A stretch of 64,000 nucleotides of DNA from Rhizopus sp. PT2906 (GCA_025529335.1 JAMYHX010000053.1:1-64000); one strand, 5' to 3'. Positions 10,955 through 23,131 are shown, counted from the stretch's first letter. Translations and numbers: made by a program. Notes: a model not told the origin generated them from the letters alone.

Positions 10955-13900
10955 TTAAGGGATCAATATAGTATCGTTTGCTTGAATGGTAGATGTATCA
11001 AGCAGATGTAACACATTCTTTTTGGAAAGATAAGAGTGAATGGATGTACGCTTACTTCTTTGGAACAAGACATAAAGAGATTGGATGGCCACAATGGCTG
11101 CATCTTTGTGTGTATCCCAGGCATCAACGGCATCATTACAGAGAATATCCAGCACTCTTTCTTGTGTTTCGTTGTCGATGGTTTCAAGTAACTGCAAGTT
11201 ACCAGGTGAATAGTTAGACAGGTCAATGTACTGCAAGAAGATGACCAAGGCGATATACAAATTGCTACGAATATCAATCGTAATAACACGCTTGCAAATA
11301 AATTGAATGATACCATAGAATGCTTGTCGAAGCCTTTCGTTTGGTAAACCAAGATAAGTTGATGATGTATCATTGTCTGCTTTTAGTTTTGTCAATAGGA
11401 CGACAATAAGTTCGCTCATATTTCGTAAAATGACTCTTTCTTGATAACCCTCTTCCTCCAGCTTATTCCATATGGTCGAGAGTAAATCATAGGCAATCTT
11501 TTCTCGAACAGGACGAGAGAGTGCATCAAAACAGTCGAGTAAGCTAACCTCAACTAGTTGCTTCCATGCTTGAAGGCAATGTAAGCGGCTTGATTTGATT
11601 TGACGACTTCTATTTTCAGCCATTAAAGTCTGTAAGATATTTCCCATTTCCTCTTCTACTGCTATAATCTCTTGTTCAGGTATAGTGCCTCTGCCGAGCA
11701 TTTCCTTTTGAGTCTGTCTAAGATATTTATAAATGCTGCGGATATCAAAGAGTTTACAATGACTGGCCGTGTCATCCGTTTCATAGTCCTTTGGCCTAAA
11801 GTCTTTAAAGTAATTTTTGGTGATATCTGCAGAGGCAGGCCCCAAGTTATGATCTTGCCAATAAAACTCGAGTGAACTCGTAATCTCTAGCAGGTTCCAG
11901 TGCGGTTGTTGATAATCACCAGACATTTGAATGTGTAGTGAGCCGAATCGATCACTCAAGCTGTTTGTGACGTCCAGTGAGCTGTAGGTATCATGGCCAT
12001 AGAGTGACTCCAATAGAGATGCAGTACCTGTCGTCTTACGAACATGAAGTTCTAATGCCAGCAGTTTGAGGAGCCATGCACGCTGGTTAAGCATGGATTT
12101 TAAAGTAAAGAAATCTGTTTGAACTCCATTTCCTGCTGCGTACTTGATAGTGCCCGCAAAGTGTTGCTCAATAGCAACCAGACTAGTATCAACTCTAGGC
12201 ACAATAAACCGAAGTTGATTAACCAAAAGATCATCTCCATTTACTCTTATATAGTGTAGAGTAGCAGTTGATGTTGATTCTCTAGAGCAAAGCTGATGGA
12301 GTAAATGGTAGCATTTTTCGGCGACTAATGGATGAACTTCTACAGAATTCTGACCTTGTTTCAAAGAATTGGATTGCTGTGAATTGTAAGTTCGCAGTAT
12401 GTTTAATATAGAAAACAAGCAGCTCAGTCTAGTATCTTGATCATATGAAGTAAGGATAGACTTTTGTTGTGAGCCCTTTTCTGCAATCTCTTGAACATCG
12501 TAACCAAGCAAGAATTCGGACAAAGTGGGTGACGGCTGATCTTTATGAAGGGAAGAGATAAGCATATCCAAAATAGCAATACGTATGGAAGGATACTGAT
12601 GCGTCGCTCCAAGAACATCTTCATCTTCATTGCTATAATCGTAACCAAGTGTTTTTTCAGCACGCCAGAATGGAATTGTATTGATATCATATTTATAATT
12701 GTCATAGCTTATATTCTCCATACTTTCAACATCCAAACGTTCACTAATGCCCAATATGATCGAAGCTGCTTCATGGCTTGAAGATAGAATACCAGGTAGC
12801 TGCTGACCAATACCGCCCATCGGTAGGTTAACATAATTAGGGAATTGAACCTTGTCAGGATTTGCATTGGGTTGTAAAGCAAGAGCGCGTAAAATGTTGA
12901 TACTTAGGATAGATATTTCTTCGCTTTCATCAGAGACCAACAGTGCTATTTGTGTAATGACTTGGGTGTTAAATAGCATCGTTTTTCCCACAGAAGTTAA
13001 GTTGGTTGTCACTTGTGGAAAGACATAGTTGCCAAGTTTAAGTTCTCCTGCAGGTAACTTTTCTGAGCACATATTGAGCTGAGGCAGTAGCACGCTTACA
13101 AATGCATTTTGTATTGACATGGCTTTATGTATGATACGAAGGCATCGAGTAAGCGATGTTCTAAAGTAACGATTTCTCTTGGTTCTTGATCCTTGCACTT
13201 CTGTCGTTCTGTTCTCATTCAAGCAGATGATCCTGTATAATTCATTAACCAGCGAGCCACCGGATAGGATGCGCACCATAACGTCAAATCCTGGATGTGT
13301 GATGTAAGCAATCAAGGCCTCTCGGGCTCCTCCTGATTGAAATGGCTTTAACTGTGGAGTGCTTGAGTCTCTCAGGATGCTCATGTAGTCTTCGTTGCCA
13401 ACAGTCAAGCCAGAAGATTGACTCATCAATCGATTGATATGGTCACAAAGTGGTTCTAAATCAAATGACATGATGCTGTTTTCTACTACTTTCAAGCAAG
13501 CGTCGGTCAGCTGCCATTTGTTATTGGGATTTGTAAACTGCAAATTGTTGAGACTCAAGAATATGTGATCGATAACCAGAGAAAGGTATGGTGCAGTTCC
13601 AGGTGAGCGATGTTCGCTTCCTAAGCAAGGTGGAATAGAGGGCTCAGTCATGGAATAGCCTGAGATAAGAGTGTCCTTTTCGCTTTGTTTATGAATAAGA
13701 GAGGCCATCAGTTTGAGAATACTAAGAGTTCTTGTGTATGACATGCTATTTTTCTCTGAATCAAACTCGATCAAGAAGCCGGATGACTGATCAGGAAGTA
13801 AGAAGCGAGTCACAGGAGTTGAAAGTGTGCTGTTCGCAACAGGAGCGGGCTCCGAAGCATTCAAGCTTGCTAAGCTACCAAGAAATGTTTCAGTTGCTGT

Positions 13901-15984
13901 AGTGCTGGGAGGAGTAACCGTAGGAGCAGCTATCATTCTCTTGTCTGATAAAATAAGATCAGATATCTCCAATGTGTTCCACACCTCAAGTGAGATCCGT
14001 TTTCCAATTCCGTTGATACCACCACCCCAAGAGGAACAGAAGGCTGCCAAAAGGTTATAGAGTCGTGCACGTAAATCTACAGATGTTGGGCAACTGATCA
14101 TTCTCACAATAGATTCATGTGGTCTAAGCAAACGGTCTTCCCAAATGGCAATTCTTGCTGTCGAAGAGTACTGTACCACTTGCTGACAGAGATGCAGTAA
14201 TGAGCATAGGACTTGCTCTTCTGTCTCAGGGATTGAAGGACATTCTTCGCCAGGGAGAGTACCGTATATCTCTGCGGCATAAAACTGAAGGGTAGCAAAC
14301 AGTTTTCCCCAGGAAAATAAATGGCTATTGCCAATATCTGCCTGACTAGTCCCCATAGACAAGACTTCATATGCGTAGGAAGCGCATTCATCGCCGGTAG
14401 CAATTGACGCCAAAAAGTCAAAGGCAGCACGAACTGTGCCAACAACTTTTAAATCAAATAGCCATTTCACAAAGGCAAATAGCCCGTGCTCTCGCTTCCA
14501 GTATCTGTTACCGGCGTTCAAATGGCCTCTGTAAATAGACGCAAGCAATGTCAAAAAGGCTTCTAGGTTTTGCTTTTTGGCGCTATCTTTTACATAGTCG
14601 GTATGAGCGTCGTTTGAGTAACCTACTTGATATATCGCATCCTCTTCTTCAGTTTTTAATTGGTGCAGCTGTGAGGATAATCTGAGGATGAAGAGTTCTG
14701 CAAAGTATTCAAGCTGGTGTACGACAATCGATTGAAATTCAGGTGCAATATCTGCGTAGAATTTAGAATAGTCGCTTGGATCAACGGTTAATCCGTCGAT
14801 GACCATGGTTGATTCCCCATCTGAACTTTCCTTTACTTTATTCATATCCGGACTTGTTCCATTCTCCTGCTTAAAGTGTAGTAAATACTGATTCAAGAAT
14901 CCAAAAGCATCCAACTCGATGCCTTTCTTTAATAATGACGTGGTGCTTTGCTCATCTAGCTTGAATGGGCTGCTGATTCCTAAGCCTCTTACTCTGGCAT
15001 TGAATATAGACCACTGCAGTAATACAGCGCCCTTGACACCATCTACTTTCCATTCTTTATCAACAATAGCTTCGTGCATCTTTTTCATTGACTCTTGGTT
15101 TTTCCAAAAACTTGTTCCATGACGTGATTGATCTTCCAAGTACTTAGGTGAAATAACAGCCAAGAGAGCAACCAAGAGATAAGGAGCAGTAGGATCTAGC
15201 AATGTGGTAGTTCGAACAGTGTCTATGAGTGATAGCACATCTGCTTCCGACAGCCATAACAGAGATGTAATATGATATAAAACCTGTGCAAGCGATATTC
15301 TCTCTTCGTTTAACTGACTGATTCTAAATGACAATGTGTCTTCACACAGTTTCACTTGTTGAGACATGTTATCCTTGTTGATCGTTTTTATCGCTGTATT
15401 CATATTTTGAAGAGATTTGAGAATTTTGCTGACAAAGGAATCCGCTTCTTTCAGATAAATGTCTACCATAAAATCGAGAAATATACAACGAATATGTTTG
15501 TCGATTTGATGATCGTTTATACTTTCTAAAATGGTATTTAAGATGGTCAGAACGTAGTCTCGCTCTGTATGATACAAATAGGTGGCGCTATCGACTGCTG
15601 GAGCAAAGGTTTTGTTGGTCCAACGCGTTCCTTCTAGTAATAATCTTGAAGATTCGTATTCGTCCAAGTTGAGATGATCTGAAAGGAATATTGCTTCTTT
15701 GGCGAATTCTTTATTGATTTTGTATTCAATTGTGTTGATAATTGCCTTTCCTACATTAAATATTGGTTTAGTCATGACCACAATCATATCAAGCCATGTT
15801 TACCGCTTTCAATGGTGGATCTGTGTTGAGAATTCTTGGGTGGATCATCGAGTAGTTTAACCAACTTTGGCTTATATTCTTGTAAAATGTGTTCTAATCG
15901 TATAGCAGCCTGTGGGGGTATACGTCTTGCTTCGCAAACCCTGTTAAGGAGCTCACGTAGCTCGCCTGCTTCTGTCGGTTGCAT
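10955..15984 (-). CDS. NUP192: Inner-ring nucleoporin NUP192 (NUP205)
   Basis: Large alpha-solenoid scaffold of the nuclear pore inner ring. Join 15984..15804 and 15750..10955 gives 1658 aa, within the 1650-2000 family range. The 53-nt intron interrupts 'TIESG|KAIINTIEYK'; without it a false start inside the intron (MIVVMTKP) would be chosen. The N-terminus is 'MQPTEAGELRELLNRVCEAR'. Recognisable landmarks are 'ESSRLLLEGTRW', the Nup188/205-type 'KGAVLLQWSIFNARVRGLGI', and 'GIELDAFGFLNQYLLHF'. After exon 1 there is one unbroken open frame of almost 4.8 kb. It is divergent from MMADHC across 219 bp. I identify it by overall architecture and these motifs; finer subdomain limits cannot be given by eye. 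Confidence 0.88.
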
Positions 15985-16203
15985 TCTTTGTTGTATGCTC
16001 AGCCAAAAAAAAAAAAAAAAAAGAAGAAGGGTAAAAAATTTAAAAGCAAACACGCGAAACTTTTACCTTCGACAAGGCGGAGTCACACGGTGTTCAATAA
16101 ATTGTCAAGAGCTATTGTTGAAAAAAAAAAAAAAAAAAGAGGCTTCTTGATTAGCATTTCAACAGCTCATCAACACTTTTCGCTCCTTTCTGTTTGTTAA
16201 CAT
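15985..16203. promoter_or_regulatory. Divergent promoter region NUP192 / MMADHC with two A18 tracts
   Basis: The 219 bp between the two start codons contain two pure A18 tracts on the + strand (16005..16022 and 16121..16138), about 116 bp apart. Poly(dA:dT) tracts commonly keep promoter DNA nucleosome-free, so these may delimit a shared open promoter. This is an inference from position; no factor-binding motif is claimed. Confidence 0.5.
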
Positions 16204-16874
16204 ATGACGTCGACAAACTCAAAAGAACGATTAACAAACAAGACTTCAAGTTGTGTGATACAGCCTACGATATTAGAATACAATGGATCCATCTTTGAAT
16301 ATTCAGCTTATAAACCCACTATGAGGTTTTTAAGAGACTTTGATTCAATATTCCCACAATTAAGCTCACGTCAAAAGGCACAGTTACTTGTTGTTCCGGT
16401 GATACAGAAATGTGAGCATGACATGGTTGGTTTATCAAAAGAAGTCAATGACGAAAGAGATATTAAACTTGAATTAGTAAAAAAGAAAGGGAGGATATGA
16501 TGACGATATGAAAATAACATGCCCTTTTTTTTTTAGTTTATTAGTTGGGGTCGTCGTGTAGTTGATAGAATAAAATCTGTGGGTATGTGGGCAGATATGA
16601 TGGACCCTGCTTCCGGATTTCCTGTAACTATAGTTATAGTAGTCGTAACAACAATAAAATAATTCTTCTTTTTATATAGGTATTTAGTCATCCTGGATCA
16701 AGCCCTTATCCTGATGTACAAGGAACAATTATGCTTGACTCAAGATTTGATGTACAAAATGTTGGATGTTGTCATATATTATTACACCCAAGTTGGGGCA
16801 GTCACATATATCCATCTACCTTATTTACAACAGCACCTGCAGATATATTGGAAAAGATATTGCTTGGTTTATAA
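16204..16874 (+). CDS. MMADHC: Cobalamin-trafficking chaperone MMADHC (CblD) homologue
   Basis: MMADHC directs cytosolic and mitochondrial vitamin B12 to methionine synthase and methylmalonyl-CoA mutase after CblC processing. Join 16204..16476, 16537..16623 and 16680..16874 gives 184 aa, shorter than human (296) because the N-terminal presequence region is missing. It covers the conserved nitroreductase-like core. Matching landmarks are 'RDFDSIFPQL' followed by 'VIQKCEHDMVGLSKEV', then 'GMWADMMDPASGFPVF', 'FDVQNVGCCHILLHP' and 'WGSHIYPSTLFTTAPADI'. The Cys pair in 'GCC' corresponds to the family Cys used for Co-S bonding with CblC. Introns are 60 and 56 nt. No clear targeting peptide is present, so a cytosolic form is likely. 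Presence implies B12-dependent metabolism in this fungus. Confidence 0.92.
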
Positions 16875-17038
16875 TTTGTTTGGCTCCTTATGTCATTATT
16901 ATTGTGGCAAATTCATGCTGAAATTGGCTGTTTGTCGTTGTTTCAAAAAAGAAAAAAAGTAATTTCATGAAATAATACCTTTCTCTCTTGCTCCCTCTTT
17001 TTGTCTCTGTTTCTCTTATTCTTTCAAGAACATAAAAG

Positions 17039-19755
17039 ATGGATAGTTTGAATGTAAATGATACCACGGCTTCTAAGCGAAGGTCACACTCCAACACGGT
17101 CTCTGGTGGTCGACCACCTGCATTAGACATCAGTCTTGTTCGTCCACCGAATATTCGAAGAAACTCAGAGGGATCACCCAATGTACCGCCTATTCAGGTG
17201 TCAGAGCCAACACCTATCGAACCCTCTGTTAACGCTCAACATGGCTTCTTTAAGGAAGGTGAAATAAGTCGGGAGTCTTCACCTAACCAAATGAGCAGTA
17301 CTACAGATCATTCCCCACAATCCGGACCCAAGGTCAATAACAGCTCAGCCATAAGTTTATTAGAGTCAGCTACAGCCCCCAAGAAAAAGTCTCGTTCGAG
17401 AGCATCGAGTCTGACGTCTAACCTGATAAACGAAATCAAGGAAAACCCGACTATTCAAAAAGTATCCACCACTTTGGCTCAAAAGATAAAGCCACGACAA
17501 AACTCAGATAACACAAATGGTGACAGAAGTTCGATTGATGGCGGCAACTCCTATGCTGCTCCTAGCAGTGCTAGTACTTATGACTTGGCAAGCGTCAAGA
17601 GAAATCAGGATTTTCATTCCCTGTTTCGAAGTGTCCCTGAAGATGACTCTTTGATAGAAGGTAAAAAAAAAAAAAAAGCCTATCTTTATGCTTATAATTC
17701 GTATTAACTTATATATATGCAATAGACTATGGCTGTGCCCTACAAAAGGAAATTTTACTGCAAGGTCGTATTTATGTCTCTGAGAATCATTTGTGCTTTA
17801 ATGCAAATATATTTGGTTGGGTTACAAATGTAAATAAGCTTTACTTGATCCGTTACTTTGCTGTTGTCTTAATTGTTTATATTAGCTTGTCATCGCATTT
17901 GCTGACATCACAAACATTGAAAAGAAATCAACCGCTTATTTTATCCCAAATGCCATTCAGATATCAACAGAGAGTGCAAAGGTAACCATATAGAAAGTAG
18001 ATCACACAATAGACTGACGCATGTTTCATTTAGTATTTCTTTGCTTCATTTCTTTCTAGAGACCAAGCATATGATCTCATGGTTGAAATATGGCATAACT
18101 GTAGACCAGATCTGTTTCCACCCAAAGAAGATGATATTGACGAGTGTGATGAAGAAGAAGAAGAAAGTGAATCAGCAGAAGATGATGACTCGGACTACGA
18201 TTCAGATACGTCATCTGAGGGTGATGATATAGAACCAGAAGATACAAATAAGCAAGGTATGTGATATATTATTTGATACAAACAAGCTAATTATTGCCTG
18301 AAATAGCTACAGTGCAAACGGCAACAAAAGATGTAAACGGATTAGAAAGTAATACAAATCATCAAGATAATCCCGAGACAGCTTCCTCAACAGCACAGTC
18401 AAACAAGGCTTCAGAAAAGACAGCCAAAGGAAACCAAGTGTCAGTGAATGGTACTAAAAAGGCAGATGAGGAGCCATCCAATCAGTTACACGAAAAGACA
18501 AAGTGCGGCTGTCAGGAACACTATCCCAACACGGTGCTCGATATGACTTACCGTGGAAGTCTTGAAAAGATTTACAAAACGTTATTCCATAGCGATTTTC
18601 TTGAAACATTTCTAGTGGATAACCAAAAGAGTACAGGTAAAATAGCACTACAAGTGCTGAAATAAAAATAATAATAACCGTTATTATCAGAATTAAGCAT
18701 TGGAGATTGGAAGCCAGGAGAGGGAGATGTCAAATCTGTTAGAGAGTTATCGTACATAAAGCCCTTGAATAACTCACTTGGTCCAAAGTCTACAAAATGC
18801 TATCTGACACAGGAGATCCTTCACGAAGATTTTGATAATTATGTCACTGTATTAGTCACTACAAACACTCCTGATGTGCCCTCTGGTAGCGCGTTTTGCT
18901 GTAAAACACGTACTTGCTTTACGTGGGCGGGAAAGCAGAAAGTAAGAGTGATGGTCACAGTTGTTGTAGAGTTTTCAAAATCCTCTTGGTTAAAGTGTAA
19001 GTAGACATGTACAAGAATATTTCAAGCAATTGACTATTTCTATAGCAACTATTGAAAAAGCAAGTATAGAAGGTCAACAAACGTACTACAAGGATCTTGA
19101 TGTTGCCCTTCGTACATACTTTAAAGAGCATCCATCTGAATTTGGCGCATATGAAGAAAAGACAGAGCGAAAGAAAAGACAGAAGCGTAAGGGTCGAAGA
19201 TCAGCAAAGGCAACTGTGCAGCAAGAAGATAAAGATACAGTATCACAGCCTGAACCAAAGGGATTCATGGACAATTTGATTAGCCATATCACGCGAGTCA
19301 CTCAATCTGCCAGCGCCAGTCATTTCATGATCTTTTGTCTGGTTCTTATGGTCATTACCAACATGTTTATTGCTAGAAAAATGTCATTTATAGAAAAACA
19401 ACTCGATGAAATTTGTAACATTATACCACGTCATGGCAGAGTCTCGCGAAGTAACGAACAAGTATCCATGATACAAAAGCAGAACTATGACACAAAAGAA
19501 CAACAAGAGCTCTGGGAATGGCTAAGTCGCTTAGATCCTGAAAAAACAGCCTCAGAGAAACCGATACTTTTGGCCACACATACATCGGAAGGAAAAGAGA
19601 GTGAATGGGATGATGCTATATATTTATCAAAGTCAACTAAAGACAGATTGGATAAGCACATATCTGAAATAAGCAATTTGATACATGAAGCAGAGAAAAA
19701 CTTGAAAGATGTTACGGAATCAGTTAATTTGCAGCGACAAAAGCTTGAAAAATGA
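17039..19755 (+). CDS. LAM/Aster-type sterol transfer protein (GRAM-VASt-TM), ER contact sites
   Basis: Likely ER-anchored sterol transporter at membrane contact sites (yeast Ysp1/2-Lam, animal GRAMD1 family). Seven exons: 17039..17660, 17726..17829, 17886..17981, 18034..18256, 18307..18636, 18691..18996, 19046..19755; 796 aa. Residues 1-185 are Ser/Pro-rich and disordered. The GRAM domain (about 190-300) shows 'NQDFHSLFRSVPEDDSLIE' and 'LQGRIYVSENHLCF'. A strongly acidic linker (about 305-345) follows. The VASt sterol-binding domain runs about 412-590, with 'TVLDMTYRGSLEKIYKTLF' and 'CFTWAGKQKVRV'. A basic stretch and one membrane helix (about 652-670, 'FMIFCLVLMVITN') follow, then a lumenal-side tail with a coiled coil. 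It has only one VASt domain. Family is clear; which LAM subtype is not. Confidence 0.9.
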
Positions 19756-20039
19756 TAATAATAATAAAAAGAGCTTATATATATAATATAGACTGTAATA
19801 GCTAAAGAATGAAATGCGCTGATTATTGCTGTATGATGTTGTTTAATGCTCCCTAAGTAGCAGAAAGAAAGAATTGTACACCGTTTTCTCTTTGTCACAT
19901 TTAACCAAAAACATTTCAAAAATAAATAAAAAAAAAAACGATAAGGATAAAAAGCGAAGAGCCAGAAGAGGAGATAACTGATCGACAAACGCTGGAACAC
20001 CGTATAGCATCAAGAGAATATCGTAGCTATAAGGACTCA
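19756..20039. other. Spacer after the LAM gene
   Basis: 284 bp of A/T-rich sequence that should hold the LAM 3' UTR and the upstream debris of the IS630-like relic. I see no gene in it. Confidence 0.4.
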
Positions 20040-20458
20040 GATAAAGACAAGTTGCTTTCTACTTATACGAGAAGGGTTTAGGTAGCACTACCACTGATCA
20101 TTACTCTAACTTTGTGGCTGCAACCTTAGATGTACTTGGTTTGCATGAGCAATTTAAGAGCACTCTATCGTCATGGATAATGCTCCCATTTATGCTCATC
20201 AGGATATTCAGAAATATATTGAGCAAAGGGGCTATGGTCGCATTTATCTTCCTCCATATTCTCCAGAGCTCAGTCCTATTGAACGATTTTAGTCAGTATG
20301 CAAGAGTAAGCTCAAAAGAGAGAAGCTTTTTAAAGGAAGAAACATTGACATCCAGAATTGGTGAGGCGTGTAATAATATTTACATTAGCAATTTACAAGG
20401 TTTCTGCCGATATCCCGAATCAAGACTTCAAGACTGTTTAGATGAAAAACCATTGTAA
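20040..20458 (+). mobile_element. Dead IS630/Tc1-mariner-like transposase fragment
   Basis: The C-terminal catalytic part of a DDE transposase is recognisable in two frames. The first carries 'TTDHYSNFVAATLDVLGL'. After a frame change near 20165 the second carries 'VMDNAPIYAHQDIQ', 'YGRIYLPPYSPELSPIERF' and 'KSKLKREKLFKGRNIDI'. The 'DNAP' and 'PPYSPELSPIE' motifs hold the second Asp and the last catalytic Glu of DDE_3 transposases. A TAG stop replaces the Trp expected after 'IERF', and another stop follows. The element is inactive and seems to be a 5'-truncated remnant between the LAM gene and a permease. Confidence 0.8.
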
Positions 20459-20810
20459 ACATCACTGTACGAAATAAGCTGTACGAGTTTTTTTTTTTTT
20501 TTTTTTTTCCGAAAAAGGTGTATTGTCAAATCTTGTCCAAGATAGGTATCTCTACCAAATCATATGAACACGACTTTGTCAGTCTTATCTTAGGCTGGCG
20601 TATGACCCGAGGGTTCAGGGTAGTACTTGTGCCATCTACATTAATACACTTTCCCTTAACGATTCGTGGGATAAAAATCCAAATGCATAAAGGTGAGAAA
20701 GTCTTTCTTTGCTTTTAATATATTGTTTCATTTTATAAACATTGTGATATATTCTTTACAAGGTAAGTCGCGAGAGATAACATAGAATTATACTGATTTA
20801 CGCCAAGCAG
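20459..20810. other. Spacer with a T21 tract before the permease
   Basis: 352 bp including a pure T run (20488..20508). A short open frame here has no recognisable family. It presumably contains the permease promoter. Confidence 0.4.
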
Positions 20811-22545
20811 ATGCATATAAATCAAGAAGATGATAAACTTGATGTTCAACATATAGAATCAAATCAACTAGACGCTGATGCTCAGCGTTTACAGGATTTA
20901 GGATATAAACAAGAATTTAAAAGAGAGATTAGTTTATTTGTGCAAGCTGGATTTGCTTTCTCAACGATGGCTGTTCTTCCTAGTTGGTATGATCAATCCC
21001 TCAAAAAAAGGCGCCTGAAGGAACTAAGGAGATTATTTGTAGGATGGTGGGATTTGGCCCAAGTATTAGTGCAGGTGGACCCTCTTCCTTGTTCTGGGGA
21101 TGGCTTATTGTTTCACCCTTTGTTATGTGTATTGCATTATCAATGGCGGAAGTCATATCTGCGTATCCTTTAGCTGGTGGTGTTTATTCATGGTCATTAC
21201 TACTTAGTAATGAGAAATGGGGGCCATGTAATACTAGAATATATACATGATGATGCGTTGCTTATTGATCTCTATAGTCATGGCGTGGATTAATGGATAC
21301 GCCTATCTCATTGGGCTAGAAACTGTCACAATCACATTAGCATGGACTAGCTGTCAGTTCATATTTGCCATATCAAATACTCTAAACGTAATACAAGTTT
21401 CCTCACAAGGCGCATATGTGGGGTTGTATGTTGCCCTCATGGTGTTTGGTACACTCTACAACCTTTTGGGCATAAAGTACAGCACTTACTTGAACAAATT
21501 TATGGGTAAATAGTGTGTTCAACTATCTCGAATAACTCATAAGTTGTATAGTCATATGGGTCCTCATTGGTAGTTTAGTTATTATCGTTGGTGTTCCAGC
21601 CCTAGCTCCTACTCATAAGACAGCTAAATGGGTCTTTACAGAATTCTCAAACAATACAGGGTACAGCAATAATGGTATGGTATTCTTGATTGGTCTTTTA
21701 CAAGCAGGATGGGCGTTAGTTGGTTATGAGTGTGGGGCTCAGATAGTTGAAGGAACCAAGAACGCTGCGACCACAGCTCCGCGTGGCATCATTATCTGTG
21801 TCCTGAGTGCAATATTTCAAGGCTTTGTTCTTATCATTTCAACTCTTTTCTCAATTCAAGATGTGGACGAATTGCTCACATCGGAGGCACCCGTGGCTAC
21901 TTTCTTTTTACGCGCAACAAGCAATCCATCTGTCACTGCTTTCTTTTTAGTCATTTTGCTCGTTGCCCAAATCGGTTCACTCTGTAACTCTATTTTAGCT
22001 GCAGCTCATATTGCTTGGGCAATGGCTCGTGATGGATGTCTTCCGTTTTCCAAGTTCCTTTATAAGCTTTCGGGGGATAACCATATTGCTGCAAATTGCC
22101 TGATCGTCCAATTGGTCATTTGTATTCTTATTATCCTTCCCGTAAGCTGCCTTATATATATATATATATTATCAAATTGAAAACTTACTCACACGAACTC
22201 TAGTCGTTTGCATCTACCATTTATTGGCAAGCCATTATGAGTACAGCTGTCATCTCAGTCAATATATCCTATGGTTTACCACTACTCTGTCGACTCATAT
22301 GGACTCGTAACAAGATGCCAAAGGGACCATTTAGTCTTGGTAAATTTAGTTTACCACTCAATGCGATCAGTGTTATCTGGGTCTGTTTCTTTGGTATCAT
22401 CCTTTGCTTTCCTTCTGTTTCTCCTGTCACAACCAAGACGATGAATTGGGCATCATTAATGATAGGTGCAGTCATGACCTTTTCAGTCATCTTTTGGTTC
22501 GTCAGCGGACGACATAAGCATATCAGGGCAATAGAAAAACAATAA
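20811..22545 (+). CDS. APC-family permease (amino acid/choline/GABA transporter type)
   Basis: Proton-coupled uptake carrier of the amino acid/choline transporter group (yeast Uga4/Hnm1-like). Five exons: 20811..20986, 21043..21227, 21278..21505, 21552..22141, 22204..22545; 506 aa, standard for the family. The cytosolic N-terminus ends in 'LQDLGYKQEFKREISLF', the classic lead-in to helix 1 of this group. Helix 1-2 region: 'AFSTMAVLPSWMVGFG' and 'ISAGGPSSLFWGWLIV'; then 'MAEVISAYPLAGGVYSW'. Later motifs: 'GWALVGYECGAQIVEGTKN' and 'APRGII' in the substrate-gating region, and 'HIAWAMARDGCLPFSKFL'. About 12 hydrophobic segments are visible. Introns are 46-62 nt. Substrate cannot be read from sequence. 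Confidence 0.9.
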
Positions 22546-22640
22546 ACATAAGTTTTTACGTAATTACACCTTTAAAGAAATTGCCTTTTATGTTTAGAGT
22601 GCAACTATGAACATTCATTTTTGGGGGAAATCTCAAAAAA

Positions 22641-22720
22641 GATTGTAGGTCGTGCCTACTACAATTACCGTTGCCGCCATTCCGACCTCGGATGTGGCTA
22701 TGTTCTTAGTAACTACTCCA
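22641..22720 (+). repeat. Left arm of an 80-bp diverged inverted repeat
   Basis: This segment ('gtcgtgcctactacaatta...') matches the reverse complement of about 23050..23131 ('atcgtgcctaccacaattg...'), at roughly three quarters identity by eye over about 80 bp, with a 330-bp loop. In one frame the arms read 'GRAYYNYRCRHSDLG' and 'DRAYHNCRCLHYDLE', so they descend from one ancestral sequence. They could be ends of an unrecognised small element or two inverted copies of a dispersed repeat. Confidence 0.6.
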
Positions 22721-23049
22721 AGCACAGTGTTCACTATATCAGGCCCACGTTTGTGCTGATATCTTGGTCGGTAGTAATAGTCTTTGAAGGTGTTGCTTGT
22801 CAAACTCTGGTTCGCATGCAGTTTTATTGCCTTCTTGCTTGCTGTGGATCCCAAAGAACTACCTTGAATCAATACCAGGATTCTTCATCATGCCTTCCAT
22901 GTATCTTTGGATTTTACTCCTGAGCTCTTTACTGGAAGAGTTTTCCAGTCTCTCGAGGATTTCGCCTGGTAAAATGTGCTCACGCTCTGCTTTTTCGAGT
23001 GATGTTGTGTAAGTTCAATGATTTATGTCTCTGAAAGTCTATAATCAGA

Positions 23050-23131
23050 CGATGCGCGACTAGAAAGCCCATAACCACTTTCGAGGTCATAGTGGAGACA
23101 ACGGCAATTGTGGTAGGCACGATCCACAATA
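23050..23131 (-). repeat. Right arm of the 80-bp diverged inverted repeat
   Basis: Partner of the arm at 22641..22720; see that entry. The match on the minus strand includes the runs 'tcgtgcctac', 'acaatt', 'ccgttg' and 'gacctcg' in the same order and spacing. Confidence 0.6.

Noticed and set aside
15751..15803. NUP192 start at 15787 (MIVVMTKPIF...)
   Set aside because: It lies in a 53-nt intron; exon 1 from 15984 joins in frame and gives a sensible N-terminus.
17504..20000. Minus-strand frames under the LAM gene
   Set aside because: Antisense shadows of well-supported exons; phenylalanine-rich ones come from A-rich coding or poly-A tracts.
22621..22923. Coding gene reading across the left inverted-repeat arm
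   Set aside because: Both arms give similar peptides only because they are repeats; there are no conserved domain, good start or splice structure.
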